The position numbers were made by a program, and so were the translations under genes. From NCBI GenBank assembly GCA_019113665.1, contig DXGW01000177.1, forward strand, positions 1-14,368: a stretch of 14,368 nt of DNA, written 5' to 3'. Source of the DNA: Candidatus Alistipes excrementipullorum. GTDB lineage: Bacteria; Bacteroidota; Bacteroidia; Bacteroidales; Rikenellaceae. The notes beneath the pieces were generated by a model. The model was given only the letters and a program-made list of their open reading frames with translations. It had not been told where the DNA came from and searched no databases. Every line of letters begins with the position of its first letter. Within the stretch, counting starts at the first letter, position 1. Shown here one piece after another: positions 1 through 6,987 of this stretch.

Positions 1-42
1 ATATCGGACAAATTCCGCCATGCCGGTCCGCACACGGAGCAT
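1..42 (-). CDS. possible 5' end of an off-window gene
   Basis: After the nrnA stop, an ATG at 42-40 opens a reading frame that runs off the window edge (MLRVRTGMAEFVRY, 14 codons, no stop). A second in-frame ATG lies at 21-19. The 18-base gap after nrnA and the same strand fit a downstream operon partner. In many Bacteroidetes nrnA lies close to comEC, but nothing in these 14 residues identifies the product. This is a weak call based only on an open frame and position. Confidence 0.3.
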   Translation of the reverse strand, partial: MLRVRTGMAEFVRY

Positions 43-60
43 GGTGGCTCACACCGTCCG

Positions 61-1092
61 CTATGACAGCCCTCCATCGGCGGCAAATTCACGAACCGCC
101 TCGATATATGCCTGTATCGTCTCGTCGATCGGGAGGAACGACTTGCCGCCGGCCGCATTCTTGTGGCCGCCGCCGTTGAAGTAGCGGCGCGCAAAGACAT
201 CGACATCGACATTGCCGCGCGAACGGAACGAGGCCCTCACGAAATCGTGCTGTTCGATGAATATGGCCGACATCTTCATCTTCTTGATGGTCAGCGGATA
301 GTTGACGAAACCCTCGCTGTCGCCCTGCTGGAACCAGAAACGGCGCATCTCCTCCTCGGTAAGCGACATGTAGGCAACCGTACCCTTCATCAGGGTCTTC
401 ATCTTGCGGTTGATGGTATAGCCGAACAGACGTGCACGCCCCTCGGTGAAGGAGTTGTAGACGTTGTTGTATATCTGCGGGATATCTATGCCCTTGCCGG
501 CAAGCACCGCAACAGCGCGGAAAAGCTCGGGCGTAAGGAACGAAAAGGCGAAGTTGCCCGTATCGGTCATCATGCCGACATAAAGCTGCTCGGCCATCTG
601 CTTCGAGATGATATCCGTACCGAAGAGCTTCTCGACGATCGAATAGACGAGAAACGCCGTACTCGACGAGTCGGGGTGCGAGAACATGATGTCGAAAGAG
701 GTTTCCGGGGTCAGGTGATGGTCGATAAGCACGCGCACGGCATGCGTATTGGCCGCAATGATGTCGCTCAGTTCCTCGAGCCGCGAAAGCATGTTCATGT
801 CGGCGCAGATGATGACGTCGGCTGCCGAGACCGCACTTACGACCTTGTCGTGATCGGTCTTGAAGATGGTCATGTTCTCCAGGCCGCTTATCCAGTCGAG
901 GAAATAGGGATACTTGTTCGGCACGACGCACGTGACATCATGCCCGCACGCGACAAGCGCCTCACGCAGGGCAAGCGACGACCCTATTGCATCGCCGTCG
1001 GGATTGATGTGCGAAAGCACGACAATGTTGCGGTGCACGTCGCCGCACAGGAGGTCGCGCAATGCCTGTAAGCTCTCTTCCGAAATATTCAT
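61..1092 (-). CDS. nrnA: DHH/DHHA1 phosphoesterase, NrnA type (oligoribonuclease / pAp phosphatase)
   Basis: The 343-residue protein belongs to the DHH family. NrnA enzymes degrade 2-5 nt RNA fragments and dephosphorylate 3'-phosphoadenosine 5'-phosphate in the cytoplasm. Visible motifs are the N-terminal metal motif SHINPDGDAIGSS (27-39), the signature DHH (124-126), GMMTDTGN (173-180) and the DHHA1 substrate motif GGGHKNAAGG (307-316). Length is normal for the family, and no signal peptide or membrane segment is present. A TTG at 1110 lies in frame upstream, but the ATG at 1092-1090 (MNISEES) is preferred because the -7 element TATCTTTG sits at 1105-1098, downstream of the TTG. The gene follows the terminator of the S41 protease gene, so it probably has its own promoter. 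The family call is firm; the exact physiological substrate is inferred. Confidence 0.93.
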   Translation of the reverse strand: MNISEESLQALRDLLCGDVHRNIVVLSHINPDGDAIGSSLALREALVACGHDVTCVVPNKYPYFLDWISGLENMTIFKTDHDKVVSAVSAADVIICADMNMLSRLEELSDIIAANTHAVRVLIDHHLTPETSFDIMFSHPDSSSTAFLVYSIVEKLFGTDIISKQMAEQLYVGMMTDTGNFAFSFLTPELFRAVAVLAGKGIDIPQIYNNVYNSFTEGRARLFGYTINRKMKTLMKGTVAYMSLTEEEMRRFWFQQGDSEGFVNYPLTIKKMKMSAIFIEQHDFVRASFRSRGNVDVDVFARRYFNGGGHKNAAGGKSFLPIDETIQAYIEAVREFAADGGLS

Positions 1093-1097
1093 ACGCA

Positions 1098-1105
1098 CAA
1101 AGATA
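1098..1105 (-). promoter_or_regulatory. Bacteroidetes -7 promoter element before nrnA
   Basis: The minus strand reads TATCTTTG, an exact match to the Bacteroidetes -7 consensus TAnnTTTG. Only 5 bases separate it from the nrnA ATG, so transcription would begin at or within about two bases of the start codon. It lies directly after the upstream terminator hairpin. I see no convincing -33 TTG at the usual spacing. Confidence 0.6.
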
Positions 1106-1108
1106 AGC

Positions 1109-1147
1109 AAAAAAAGAGGAACAACCCTCCAGGTTGTCCCTCTTTTT
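1109..1147 (-). terminator. intrinsic terminator of the S41 protease gene
   Basis: Two 16-base arms (1111-1126 and 1132-1147) form a hairpin with one mismatch (1120 against 1138) and a 5-base loop. Read on the minus strand, it begins 19 bases after the protease stop codon and ends in a run of seven T. The arms end in A5/T5, so it could also terminate plus-strand transcripts, but no plus-strand gene reaches it. Confidence 0.9.
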
Positions 1148-1166
1148 GCAAAAGCGCCCTGGACGC

Positions 1167-2987
1167 TTACTCCTTCACCGGCTCGTCGAGAACCATAAAC
1201 ATATTGTTACGCAACGGGTTATCGAATCGGCTATGTTTCATCTTAACAGGAGTAAAGCAGCGTTTATTAGCTTGAATAGTCTGCTTGACCTTGGATGTAG
1301 TCTTGGATTTATGCAGGTCGTTCAACGCCTCTGCGAGCATAGGCTCGTTAAGACCCCAGTCATTAGGCACATACATCGAGTAATCAGCCAATACATCCGG
1401 TTCAAATCCATTGGAATAATTACTTTCTCCCTTGGCATTGTATGACTGGAAGGAGATCGGGGCAAATACATAGGTATAGCCATCTACCGGGCCGAACGAC
1501 ATAACCTCCATACCGACGTTCTTGCCGTTGGTTGTCGTTCCGACAATCTTGACAGGCACGTCTATACCACGCAGCGAGTTAATTATAAGCTCACTGGCCG
1601 ACGCCGTATTGACTGTAGCGATAACATATATGTTATCAAGATCAAAACCATATTTGGTTGCGACACTCACATCGAAAGGTTCGCTTTCATAAGTCTCATA
1701 ATTATCCTTATCGAGACCCATTTTCTCCATTCGTTCATCATTACGGCGATAATATTCGAATACCTTCTCGTTGCCACTGGTTCCGCCATTGGCTCCAGCC
1801 AATGCACTCGCAATCATTCGGGCCGACGAAACGGCTCCACCTCCATTGTAGCGCAAATCCAGAATAATGTTATTTATACCTTCTTCACGGAACGTTTCGA
1901 AGACTTTTGCAACATCGTCATCGTATTCGCTTTCAAAGGAGTTGTAGACCATGTAACCAATTTTTATGTTAGGATCCTCCTTAGACGAGAAAACAGTGCT
2001 GTATATCACCGGCGTTTCATAATACGATGTAGCGGTCAGTTCCACATCGGCATCAGCTCCGTATGAAGGTTTCGAAGTATTGAAATCATAATCACAAATC
2101 GAGAAAGTCGTCTTGGTACCTACTGTCGGATAATAGTAGAAATAATCATAGAAAATATTCTCCACATTAGACTCATTAATTACAGTACCGTTTACTTTAC
2201 CGATAATATCACCACGCTTAAGTCCCGCAACCGCAGCCGGAGAATCGGGATACACCCAATTTATAAGGAAATAATAAGAGCCCGAGTAATCCAATATGGC
2301 CGGTTCGGCATAGAAACCATATCCAGAAACGGGCGTTTTACCTGCACGGGTAAACTCAGCAAGCGCAGCACTTGCTGACGAAGCGCTATAACGCTGAATA
2401 TACGAATATATATATTGGCGCTTTCCGTTCTCCCAGTGACCGTCGAGTATGTTGGTGGTCATCGACGAGAGGGTGTTGTTTACGAAATCATCGTATGCCT
2501 GGTTGTAATCGAGGGTCAGTTCGCGGAAATCCTCGTTCCACAGATAGAACTCGTCCAGAATCGGGGTCGTATAGTTCTTGTTGACATTGGCATCGGTACC
2601 CTTCAGCGACTCGGACAACTGGGTGAAGCGGCACAGAGTGATGGTCTTGCCGCCTACGGTTACCGACAACGTCACGTTACGGTTGAAGTCGGTCGTATTG
2701 GCCGCAAATTCGAGAATTATGTCGTGAGTACCGGCCTCACCGCTCTCGGTTCCCTCCTTGATGGAGGCTATACGCGTTGCCGAACTCTTAGCCGACCATG
2801 CGCCTTCGGACGTAATGGTTACAGTCACGTTCTGCGCTTCGGCCGACACCTCCTCGGTATCGCTGCAGCTCTTGTAGGTAATACCTCCGCCCGTCGTGGA
2901 CGAATCGTCACCGGTAATGTCCTTGCTGCATGCGGCAGCCAGGAAAAATACCGCACTGCACATCAGAATTTTGAATAGATTTTTCAT
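1167..2987 (-). CDS. S41 family (C-terminal processing type) peptidase, BACON-domain lipoprotein
   Basis: The 606-residue protein is predicted to be secreted and lipid-anchored: a hydrophobic signal (1-19) ends in the lipobox-like LAAAC with Cys20. Residues about 36-125 resemble a BACON all-beta domain, common in Bacteroidetes surface lipoproteins. A PDZ-like segment follows (about 222-270, including the PDSPAAVAGLKRGD motif), then the S41 core with DLRYNGGG (377-384), TASASE (461-466) carrying the likely nucleophile Ser463, and TTNGKN (485-490) carrying the probable catalytic Lys489. A basic tail of about 50 residues follows the core. The ATG at 2987-2985 is chosen because it starts the signal peptide and has AAGGAAAGAG upstream; the longer open frame runs back through nth. 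The substrate is unknown. The protease half is much more AT-rich than the N-terminal part and neighbouring genes. Confidence 0.92.
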   Translation of the reverse strand: MKNLFKILMCSAVFFLAAACSKDITGDDSSTTGGGITYKSCSDTEEVSAEAQNVTVTITSEGAWSAKSSATRIASIKEGTESGEAGTHDIILEFAANTTDFNRNVTLSVTVGGKTITLCRFTQLSESLKGTDANVNKNYTTPILDEFYLWNEDFRELTLDYNQAYDDFVNNTLSSMTTNILDGHWENGKRQYIYSYIQRYSASSASAALAEFTRAGKTPVSGYGFYAEPAILDYSGSYYFLINWVYPDSPAAVAGLKRGDIIGKVNGTVINESNVENIFYDYFYYYPTVGTKTTFSICDYDFNTSKPSYGADADVELTATSYYETPVIYSTVFSSKEDPNIKIGYMVYNSFESEYDDDVAKVFETFREEGINNIILDLRYNGGGAVSSARMIASALAGANGGTSGNEKVFEYYRRNDERMEKMGLDKDNYETYESEPFDVSVATKYGFDLDNIYVIATVNTASASELIINSLRGIDVPVKIVGTTTNGKNVGMEVMSFGPVDGYTYVFAPISFQSYNAKGESNYSNGFEPDVLADYSMYVPNDWGLNEPMLAEALNDLHKSKTTSKVKQTIQANKRCFTPVKMKHSRFDNPLRNNMFMVLDEPVKE

Positions 2988-3032
2988 ACGTTCTCTTTCC
3001 TTTATTTGAAATTCAACCTCTGTCGTGAAGGG

Positions 3033-3040
3033 CAAATATA
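3033..3040 (-). promoter_or_regulatory. -7 promoter element before the S41 protease gene
   Basis: The minus strand reads TATATTTG, matching TAnnTTTG, 45 bases before the protease ATG. It lies just past the nth stop codon, so the protease gene probably has its own promoter with a leader of about 40 bases. A TTG lies 13 bases upstream, shorter than the usual -33 spacing. Confidence 0.6.
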
Positions 3041-3042
3041 CA

Positions 3043-3708
3043 TTATTTTGCGACAATACGCCGCTCTTTTGCCGAAAAATATCGGCACCACTGCGAAATT
3101 CCGCACTCCCGGCACTTCGGCGAACGGGCCGTACACACATAACGGCCATGAAGTATGAGCCAGTGGTGGGCCTTGGGCAGCAGGTGCGACGGAATATGTT
3201 TCTCGAGTTGCAGCTCGGTCTGCAGCGGAGTACGGGCATTGCTCGTAAGGCCTATGCGTGCCGACACGCGGAATACATGGGTATCGACCGGCATAACCTC
3301 CTTGTTCCATATCACGGCACCCACGACATTGGCCGTCTTGCGGCCAACGCCCGGCAGGCGCTGCAGCTGTACAAGGTCGCTCGGCACCTCGCCGCCGAAC
3401 TCCGAGCAGAGCATGCGGGCCATGCCGGCAAGGTTGCGTGCCTTGTTGTTGGGGTACGATATGCTGCGTATGTACGGGTAAATCTCCTCGGGAGTAGCCG
3501 CAGCCATGGCCTGCGGTGTCGGGAATGCCTCGAAGAGAGCCGGCGTGGTCATGTTCACGCGCTTGTCGGTGCACTGGGCCGAAAGGATCACGGCAACCAG
3601 CAGCTGGTACGGCGAATCATAGTGCAGTTCGCTCTCGGCGACGGGCATGTTCTCTGAGAACCAGCCTGTCACCCCGTCGTATCTCTCCTTTAGTGTCATG
3701 GAAGGCAT
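3043..3708 (-). CDS. nth: endonuclease III (DNA glycosylase/AP lyase)
   Basis: The 221-residue enzyme removes oxidised pyrimidines and cleaves the abasic site in base excision repair. The helix-hairpin-helix LPGVGRKTA (118-126) carries the catalytic Lys124, and the VDTHV motif carries Asp142. The C-terminal C-x6-C-x2-C-x5-C pattern (Cys192, 199, 202, 208) is the [4Fe-4S] cluster loop of the family. Length matches typical Nth. Two ATGs are possible, 3708 and 3699 (MTLKERY); the first is listed, but with the -7 box at 3728-3721 it would leave a leader of only a few bases, so the second is a real alternative. The S41 protease gene follows 55 bases downstream with its own promoter-like element. 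Confidence 0.96.
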   Translation of the reverse strand: MPSMTLKERYDGVTGWFSENMPVAESELHYDSPYQLLVAVILSAQCTDKRVNMTTPALFEAFPTPQAMAAATPEEIYPYIRSISYPNNKARNLAGMARMLCSEFGGEVPSDLVQLQRLPGVGRKTANVVGAVIWNKEVMPVDTHVFRVSARIGLTSNARTPLQTELQLEKHIPSHLLPKAHHWLILHGRYVCTARSPKCRECGISQWCRYFSAKERRIVAK

Positions 3709-3720
3709 GTTTGGTTATTG

Positions 3721-3728
3721 CAAAGTTA
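3721..3728 (-). promoter_or_regulatory. -7 promoter element before nth
   Basis: The minus strand reads TAACTTTG, an exact match to TAnnTTTG, 12 bases before the first nth ATG and 21 before the second. It lies downstream of the rluD terminator, as expected for an independent promoter. No clear -33 TTG is seen at 19-21 bases. Confidence 0.6.
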
Positions 3729-3770
3729 AGGGTTTATTGCGAATATGGTGTGCCCGCAAGCAAAAATCGC

Positions 3771-3800
3771 AAAAAACGGCCGCACTTATATTGCGGCCGT
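3771..3800 (-). terminator. intrinsic terminator of the tgt-to-rluD cluster
   Basis: Perfect 9-bp arms ACGGCCGCA (3776-3784) and TGCGGCCGT (3792-3800) flank a 7-base loop. On the minus strand the hairpin is followed by six T. It begins 56 bases after the rluD-type stop codon and marks the end of the six-gene minus-strand cluster. Confidence 0.93.
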
Positions 3801-3856
3801 CATGTTTTCGTCTTCGCACGGAGAATCGTCGCTCCGGCAGTACAATGCATGCGGCA

Positions 3857-4930
3857 TCACTCCTCACCCTGCATCGAGTGGGCCGCATAGTTCTCCCACT
3901 TGTCGAGCACGGCGCGGAAATCGGCCGGCAGAGGCGATTCGAAAAGCATCTGCTTGCGGGTGGTCGGGTGTACGAACCCCAACGTACGGGCATGCAGCGC
4001 ATGGCGGGGCATCAGTTCGAAACAGTTCTCGACGAACTGGCGGTACTTCGAAAAGGTCGTGCCCTTCAATATGCGGTCGCCGCCGTAACGCTCGTCGTTG
4101 AAGAGCGGGTGGCCCTTCCACTGCATGTGCACGCGTATCTGGTGCGTACGGCCCGTTTCGAGGCGGCACTCCACAAGCGTCACGTATCCGTAACGGCGCA
4201 ATACGCGGTAGTGCGTAACGGCATGCTTGCCGTCCTCGCCGTCAGGAAAGACGCACATCTGCAGGCGGTCCTTGGGATTGCGGCCGATGTTGCCCGTAAT
4301 GGTGCCCTCGTCCTCGTCGAAGTTGCCCCACACCAGAGCCTCATAGCGGCGCACGGTGGTATGGTCGAAAAACTGCTTGGCCAGGAAGGCGTTGGCGAAC
4401 TCGTTCTTGGCCACCACAAGTATACCCGACGTGTTCTTGTCGATACGGTGCACGAGCCCGGCACGCATGTCGCCCTCGGCGAACATCGGTATATCGCGCA
4501 GGTGGTAGGCAAGGGCGTTGACCAGCGTACCGCTGTAGTTGCCGTGCCCGGGATGGACGACCATGCCTGCGGCCTTGTTGACCACAATCACGTCATCGTC
4601 CTCGTAGAGTATGTCGAGCGGTATGTTTTCGGGAATGATCTCGACCTCACGCCGCGGATAGGGCATGACTATCGAGATGCGGTCCAGAGGCTTGACCTTG
4701 TAGCTCGACTTGGCGGCCACACCGTTCACAAGTATGTTGCCGCTGTCGGCCGCCGCCTGTATGCGGCTGCGCGAGCACTTCTCCATGCGGCATGTAAGGT
4801 ACTTGTCCAGGCGCAGCAGCGTCTGTCCCTTGTCCACCGTTATCGAAAAGTGTTCATACAGCTCCTCGCCGCCCGAACCGTCATCGAGTTCGTCGGAGAG
4901 TTCCGCTTCGTAGTCCTCGCGTCCGATCAT
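3857..4930 (-). CDS. rluD: RluA/RluD family ribosomal large subunit pseudouridine synthase
   Basis: The 357-residue enzyme isomerises uridine to pseudouridine in RNA; RluD acts on helix 69 of 23S rRNA. An S4-type RNA-binding segment (about 37-82, LLRLDKYLT onward) precedes the catalytic domain. Motif II, HRIDKNTSG (161-169), contains the catalytic Asp164, and ETGRTHQIRVHM (258-269) is the conserved motif following it. An acidic N-terminal extension of about 25 residues precedes S4. The start ATG overlaps the stop of the PASTA gene in an ATGA arrangement (4-base overlap), indicating translational coupling, and a strong terminator follows. Assignment to RluD rather than another RluA-family member is based on the S4 domain and overall layout, so the exact target uridines are inferred. 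Confidence 0.9.
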   Translation of the reverse strand: MIGREDYEAELSDELDDGSGGEELYEHFSITVDKGQTLLRLDKYLTCRMEKCSRSRIQAAADSGNILVNGVAAKSSYKVKPLDRISIVMPYPRREVEIIPENIPLDILYEDDDVIVVNKAAGMVVHPGHGNYSGTLVNALAYHLRDIPMFAEGDMRAGLVHRIDKNTSGILVVAKNEFANAFLAKQFFDHTTVRRYEALVWGNFDEDEGTITGNIGRNPKDRLQMCVFPDGEDGKHAVTHYRVLRRYGYVTLVECRLETGRTHQIRVHMQWKGHPLFNDERYGGDRILKGTTFSKYRQFVENCFELMPRHALHARTLGFVHPTTRKQMLFESPLPADFRAVLDKWENYAAHSMQGEE

Positions 4931-5901
4931 AGGAAAAAGTCGTCTTCGTTCTGATTCTGATTCTGGTTATGCACGGCGCCGCTGTCGTTCGCCGCACCGT
5001 CGTCTGCCGGCATCACTCCCGCACGGCGCAGGGAATCGGCACGGGCCTCCTCGGCCAGGCGTGCATCGATCCGGGCCTGTGCGGCACGGTCGCTCTCGGC
5101 ACTGCAGCTCTCGATCTTTTCGGCATCGGTCGTAAGACGCAGCGTAACCTCCGATCCCAACGGGGCATCGGTTCCCTGATCGAGGGACTGGTAATAGACA
5201 CGGGCATTGTTGCGGTCGAGGAGGTCGACATCTCCGTCATACGAGACCTTGCCCACATTGAGGCCCAGCTCCCAGAGGCGGCTCTTGGCCCTGTGCAGGG
5301 GCTGGCCTATGAGTTTGGGCACCCCGGTTATGCCGTAGCCGCCCTCAACGCCGACATTGAGCGTGACGCCCGACCCCATCTCGGCCTGCATCGAGCTCTC
5401 GGGAAGTATCTGCACGCCGTCGCAGTACTCCTCAAGCACATAGTTGGTGGCCATATCCTCGACATACACCAGGCGTTCGATGCCGAGACCAGCAAGTTCC
5501 AGCATGTTCTTGGCCTGGCGCAGCGACCGTCCCGCAACATAGGGGACCTTGACCATCTTCTGGCGGAAGGAGTTGATCGTCACGTAGACCTTGCGTCCGG
5601 CCTTGACCTCGACACCGCCCTTCGGCAGCTGGTCGAGCACGATGCCGCCCTCGTATGCCGGCACGAACAGCGAGTCGTTGACAACGATCTCCAGTCCGCC
5701 GCGCCCGGCCTCACGCTGCGCCTCCTGCAGCTTCACCCCCGTAAAGTCGGGGACCGTGCAGTGTGAACCGTGACGCGTGCCGAAATGCATCGACACGGCC
5801 GACACCAGCGCAATGGCCAGCAGGATAAGGACTATCAGAACGATATTGTACAGCAACGGGTAGTTGTGTCTGAATCCGTCTATTCTCTTTTTCGCTTCCA
5901 T
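4927..5901 (-). CDS. membrane-anchored PASTA-repeat protein
   Basis: The 324-residue protein has a short basic cytoplasmic N-terminus, one transmembrane helix (about 19-38) and an extracytoplasmic region with three PASTA-like repeats (about 47-111, 116-186 and 192-258; note VPDFTG, VPYVAG and VPKLIG openings). PASTA modules in other bacteria bind peptidoglycan fragments or act as spacers in PBP and Ser/Thr kinase ectodomains. Here there is no kinase or transpeptidase domain, so a cell-wall binding or scaffold role is inference. The C-terminus is a charged Ala/Arg/Glu-rich linker ending in an Asn-Gln repeat and DDFFL. The start ATG lies 6 bases after the mqnE stop, and the end overlaps rluD by 4 bases. 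Confidence 0.88.
   Translation of the reverse strand: MEAKKRIDGFRHNYPLLYNIVLIVLILLAIALVSAVSMHFGTRHGSHCTVPDFTGVKLQEAQREAGRGGLEIVVNDSLFVPAYEGGIVLDQLPKGGVEVKAGRKVYVTINSFRQKMVKVPYVAGRSLRQAKNMLELAGLGIERLVYVEDMATNYVLEEYCDGVQILPESSMQAEMGSGVTLNVGVEGGYGITGVPKLIGQPLHRAKSRLWELGLNVGKVSYDGDVDLLDRNNARVYYQSLDQGTDAPLGSEVTLRLTTDAEKIESCSAESDRAAQARIDARLAEEARADSLRRAGVMPADDGAANDSGAVHNQNQNQNEDDFFL
4948..4968 (-). repeat. hexanucleotide repeat encoding Asn-Gln repeats
   Basis: On the minus strand alternating Asn (AAC/AAT) and CAG codons give NQNQNQN near the C-terminus of the PASTA protein. The unit AATCAG is six bases, so slippage would add or remove Asn-Gln pairs without shifting the frame. Confidence 0.7.
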
Positions 5902-5907
5902 GGTGCG

Positions 5908-6987
5908 TTATCTGTTTATCTCATTGTAAAACGTATCGCGTTCGACGGCGCGCATTCCGGCGTTGCGGGCCATGGTTTCAATCTCGGCGACGGTGATTTT
6001 GGGGCGTCTGTCATCGGCCCCGGCCATCGAGTAGATCTTTGTCGAGTCGTCGATCGTGCCGTCGATGTCGTCGGCACCGAAACCGAGAGCCATCTCGGCC
6101 GTCTGCTTGCCGTACATCACCCAGTAGGCCTTGATGTGCGGGACATTGTCCAGCACGAGCCGGCTCATGGCCAGCATGCGCATGTCCTCGACCACCGAAA
6201 CCTCGCCTATGGCGCTCATACTGTTGCCGTAGTTGCGGTATTTGAGAGGTATGAAGGCGTTGAAACCGCCCGTCTCGTCCTGCAGGGCGCGAAGCCGCAG
6301 AAGGTGGTCGACGCGGTGTTCGAGCGTCTCGACATGGCCGTACAATATGGTGGCATTGCTCTTCAGCCCCAACTGGTGCGCCGTACGGTGTACGTCGAAC
6401 CATTCGGCCGTCGAGCCCTTTTCGGGGCATATCTGCCGCCGCAGCTCCTCGTCGAATATCTCGGCACCGCCCCCGGGTATGGACTCCATGCCCGCATCGA
6501 TGAGCAGCTGCAGCCCCTCGCGTGTGGAGAGCCCCGCCTTGCGGATCATGTACGACAGCTCGATGGCCGTAAACGCCTTGACTGCCGCTCCGGGTATCAG
6601 GGCCTTAACGCGGCGTATCATCTCGGCATAATAATATATGTCATGGTCGGGGTGGACACCGCCGACGATATGAACCTCCGTAGCCCCCGAACCGGCGTGC
6701 GAGCGGACCAGACGCTCGATATCGCCGAGCGAATAGTCCCACGCCTCGGGGCTTCCCTTCGGCCGGCGGTACGAACAGAACCTGCAGTTGAAGACGCACA
6801 GGTTCGTAGGCTCGACATGGAAATTACGGTTGTAATAGACCTTGTCGCCGCTCACACGGCGTTTTGCGGCTACGGCCAGTTCGCCCAGCTGCCACAACGG
6901 GGCCTCACGCCACAGGACCAGCGCCTCGTCCCCGGTAATGCGTCCGCCTTCGCGGAGCTTTCCGACTGTTTCTTCCAATGCACTCAT
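5908..6987 (-). CDS. mqnE: aminofutalosine synthase (radical SAM), menaquinone biosynthesis
   Basis: The 359-residue radical SAM enzyme is predicted to join 3-[(1-carboxyvinyl)oxy]benzoate and the adenosyl unit of SAM to make 6-amino-6-deoxyfutalosine in the futalosine route to menaquinone. The 4Fe-4S motif is CVFNCRFC (Cys64, Cys68, Cys71), preceded by NFHVEPTNL. Further family signatures are EVHIVGGVHP (104-113), SIPGGGAEIFDEELRRQIC, SNATILYGHVE and the DDIDGTIDDSTKIYSMAGA segment, which separate it from its paralogue MqnC. The ATG at 6987-6985 is chosen because it shares one base with the stop of the permease gene (TGATG) and aligns with the family N-terminus; the open frame extending upstream to 7128 is shadow sequence. 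No other menaquinone gene is in the window. Confidence 0.93.
   Translation of the reverse strand: MSALEETVGKLREGGRITGDEALVLWREAPLWQLGELAVAAKRRVSGDKVYYNRNFHVEPTNLCVFNCRFCSYRRPKGSPEAWDYSLGDIERLVRSHAGSGATEVHIVGGVHPDHDIYYYAEMIRRVKALIPGAAVKAFTAIELSYMIRKAGLSTREGLQLLIDAGMESIPGGGAEIFDEELRRQICPEKGSTAEWFDVHRTAHQLGLKSNATILYGHVETLEHRVDHLLRLRALQDETGGFNAFIPLKYRNYGNSMSAIGEVSVVEDMRMLAMSRLVLDNVPHIKAYWVMYGKQTAEMALGFGADDIDGTIDDSTKIYSMAGADDRRPKITVAEIETMARNAGMRAVERDTFYNEINR

Noticed and set aside
163..1071. Long plus-strand open frame opposite nrnA
   Set aside because: It is the antisense shadow of a well-supported gene, with His/Arg/Ala-rich sequence and no recognisable domain.
3647..4954. 435-codon plus-strand open frame opposite rluD
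   Set aside because: GC-rich DNA often keeps the antisense frame open. The translation has no domain, while the minus strand encodes a clear pseudouridine synthase.
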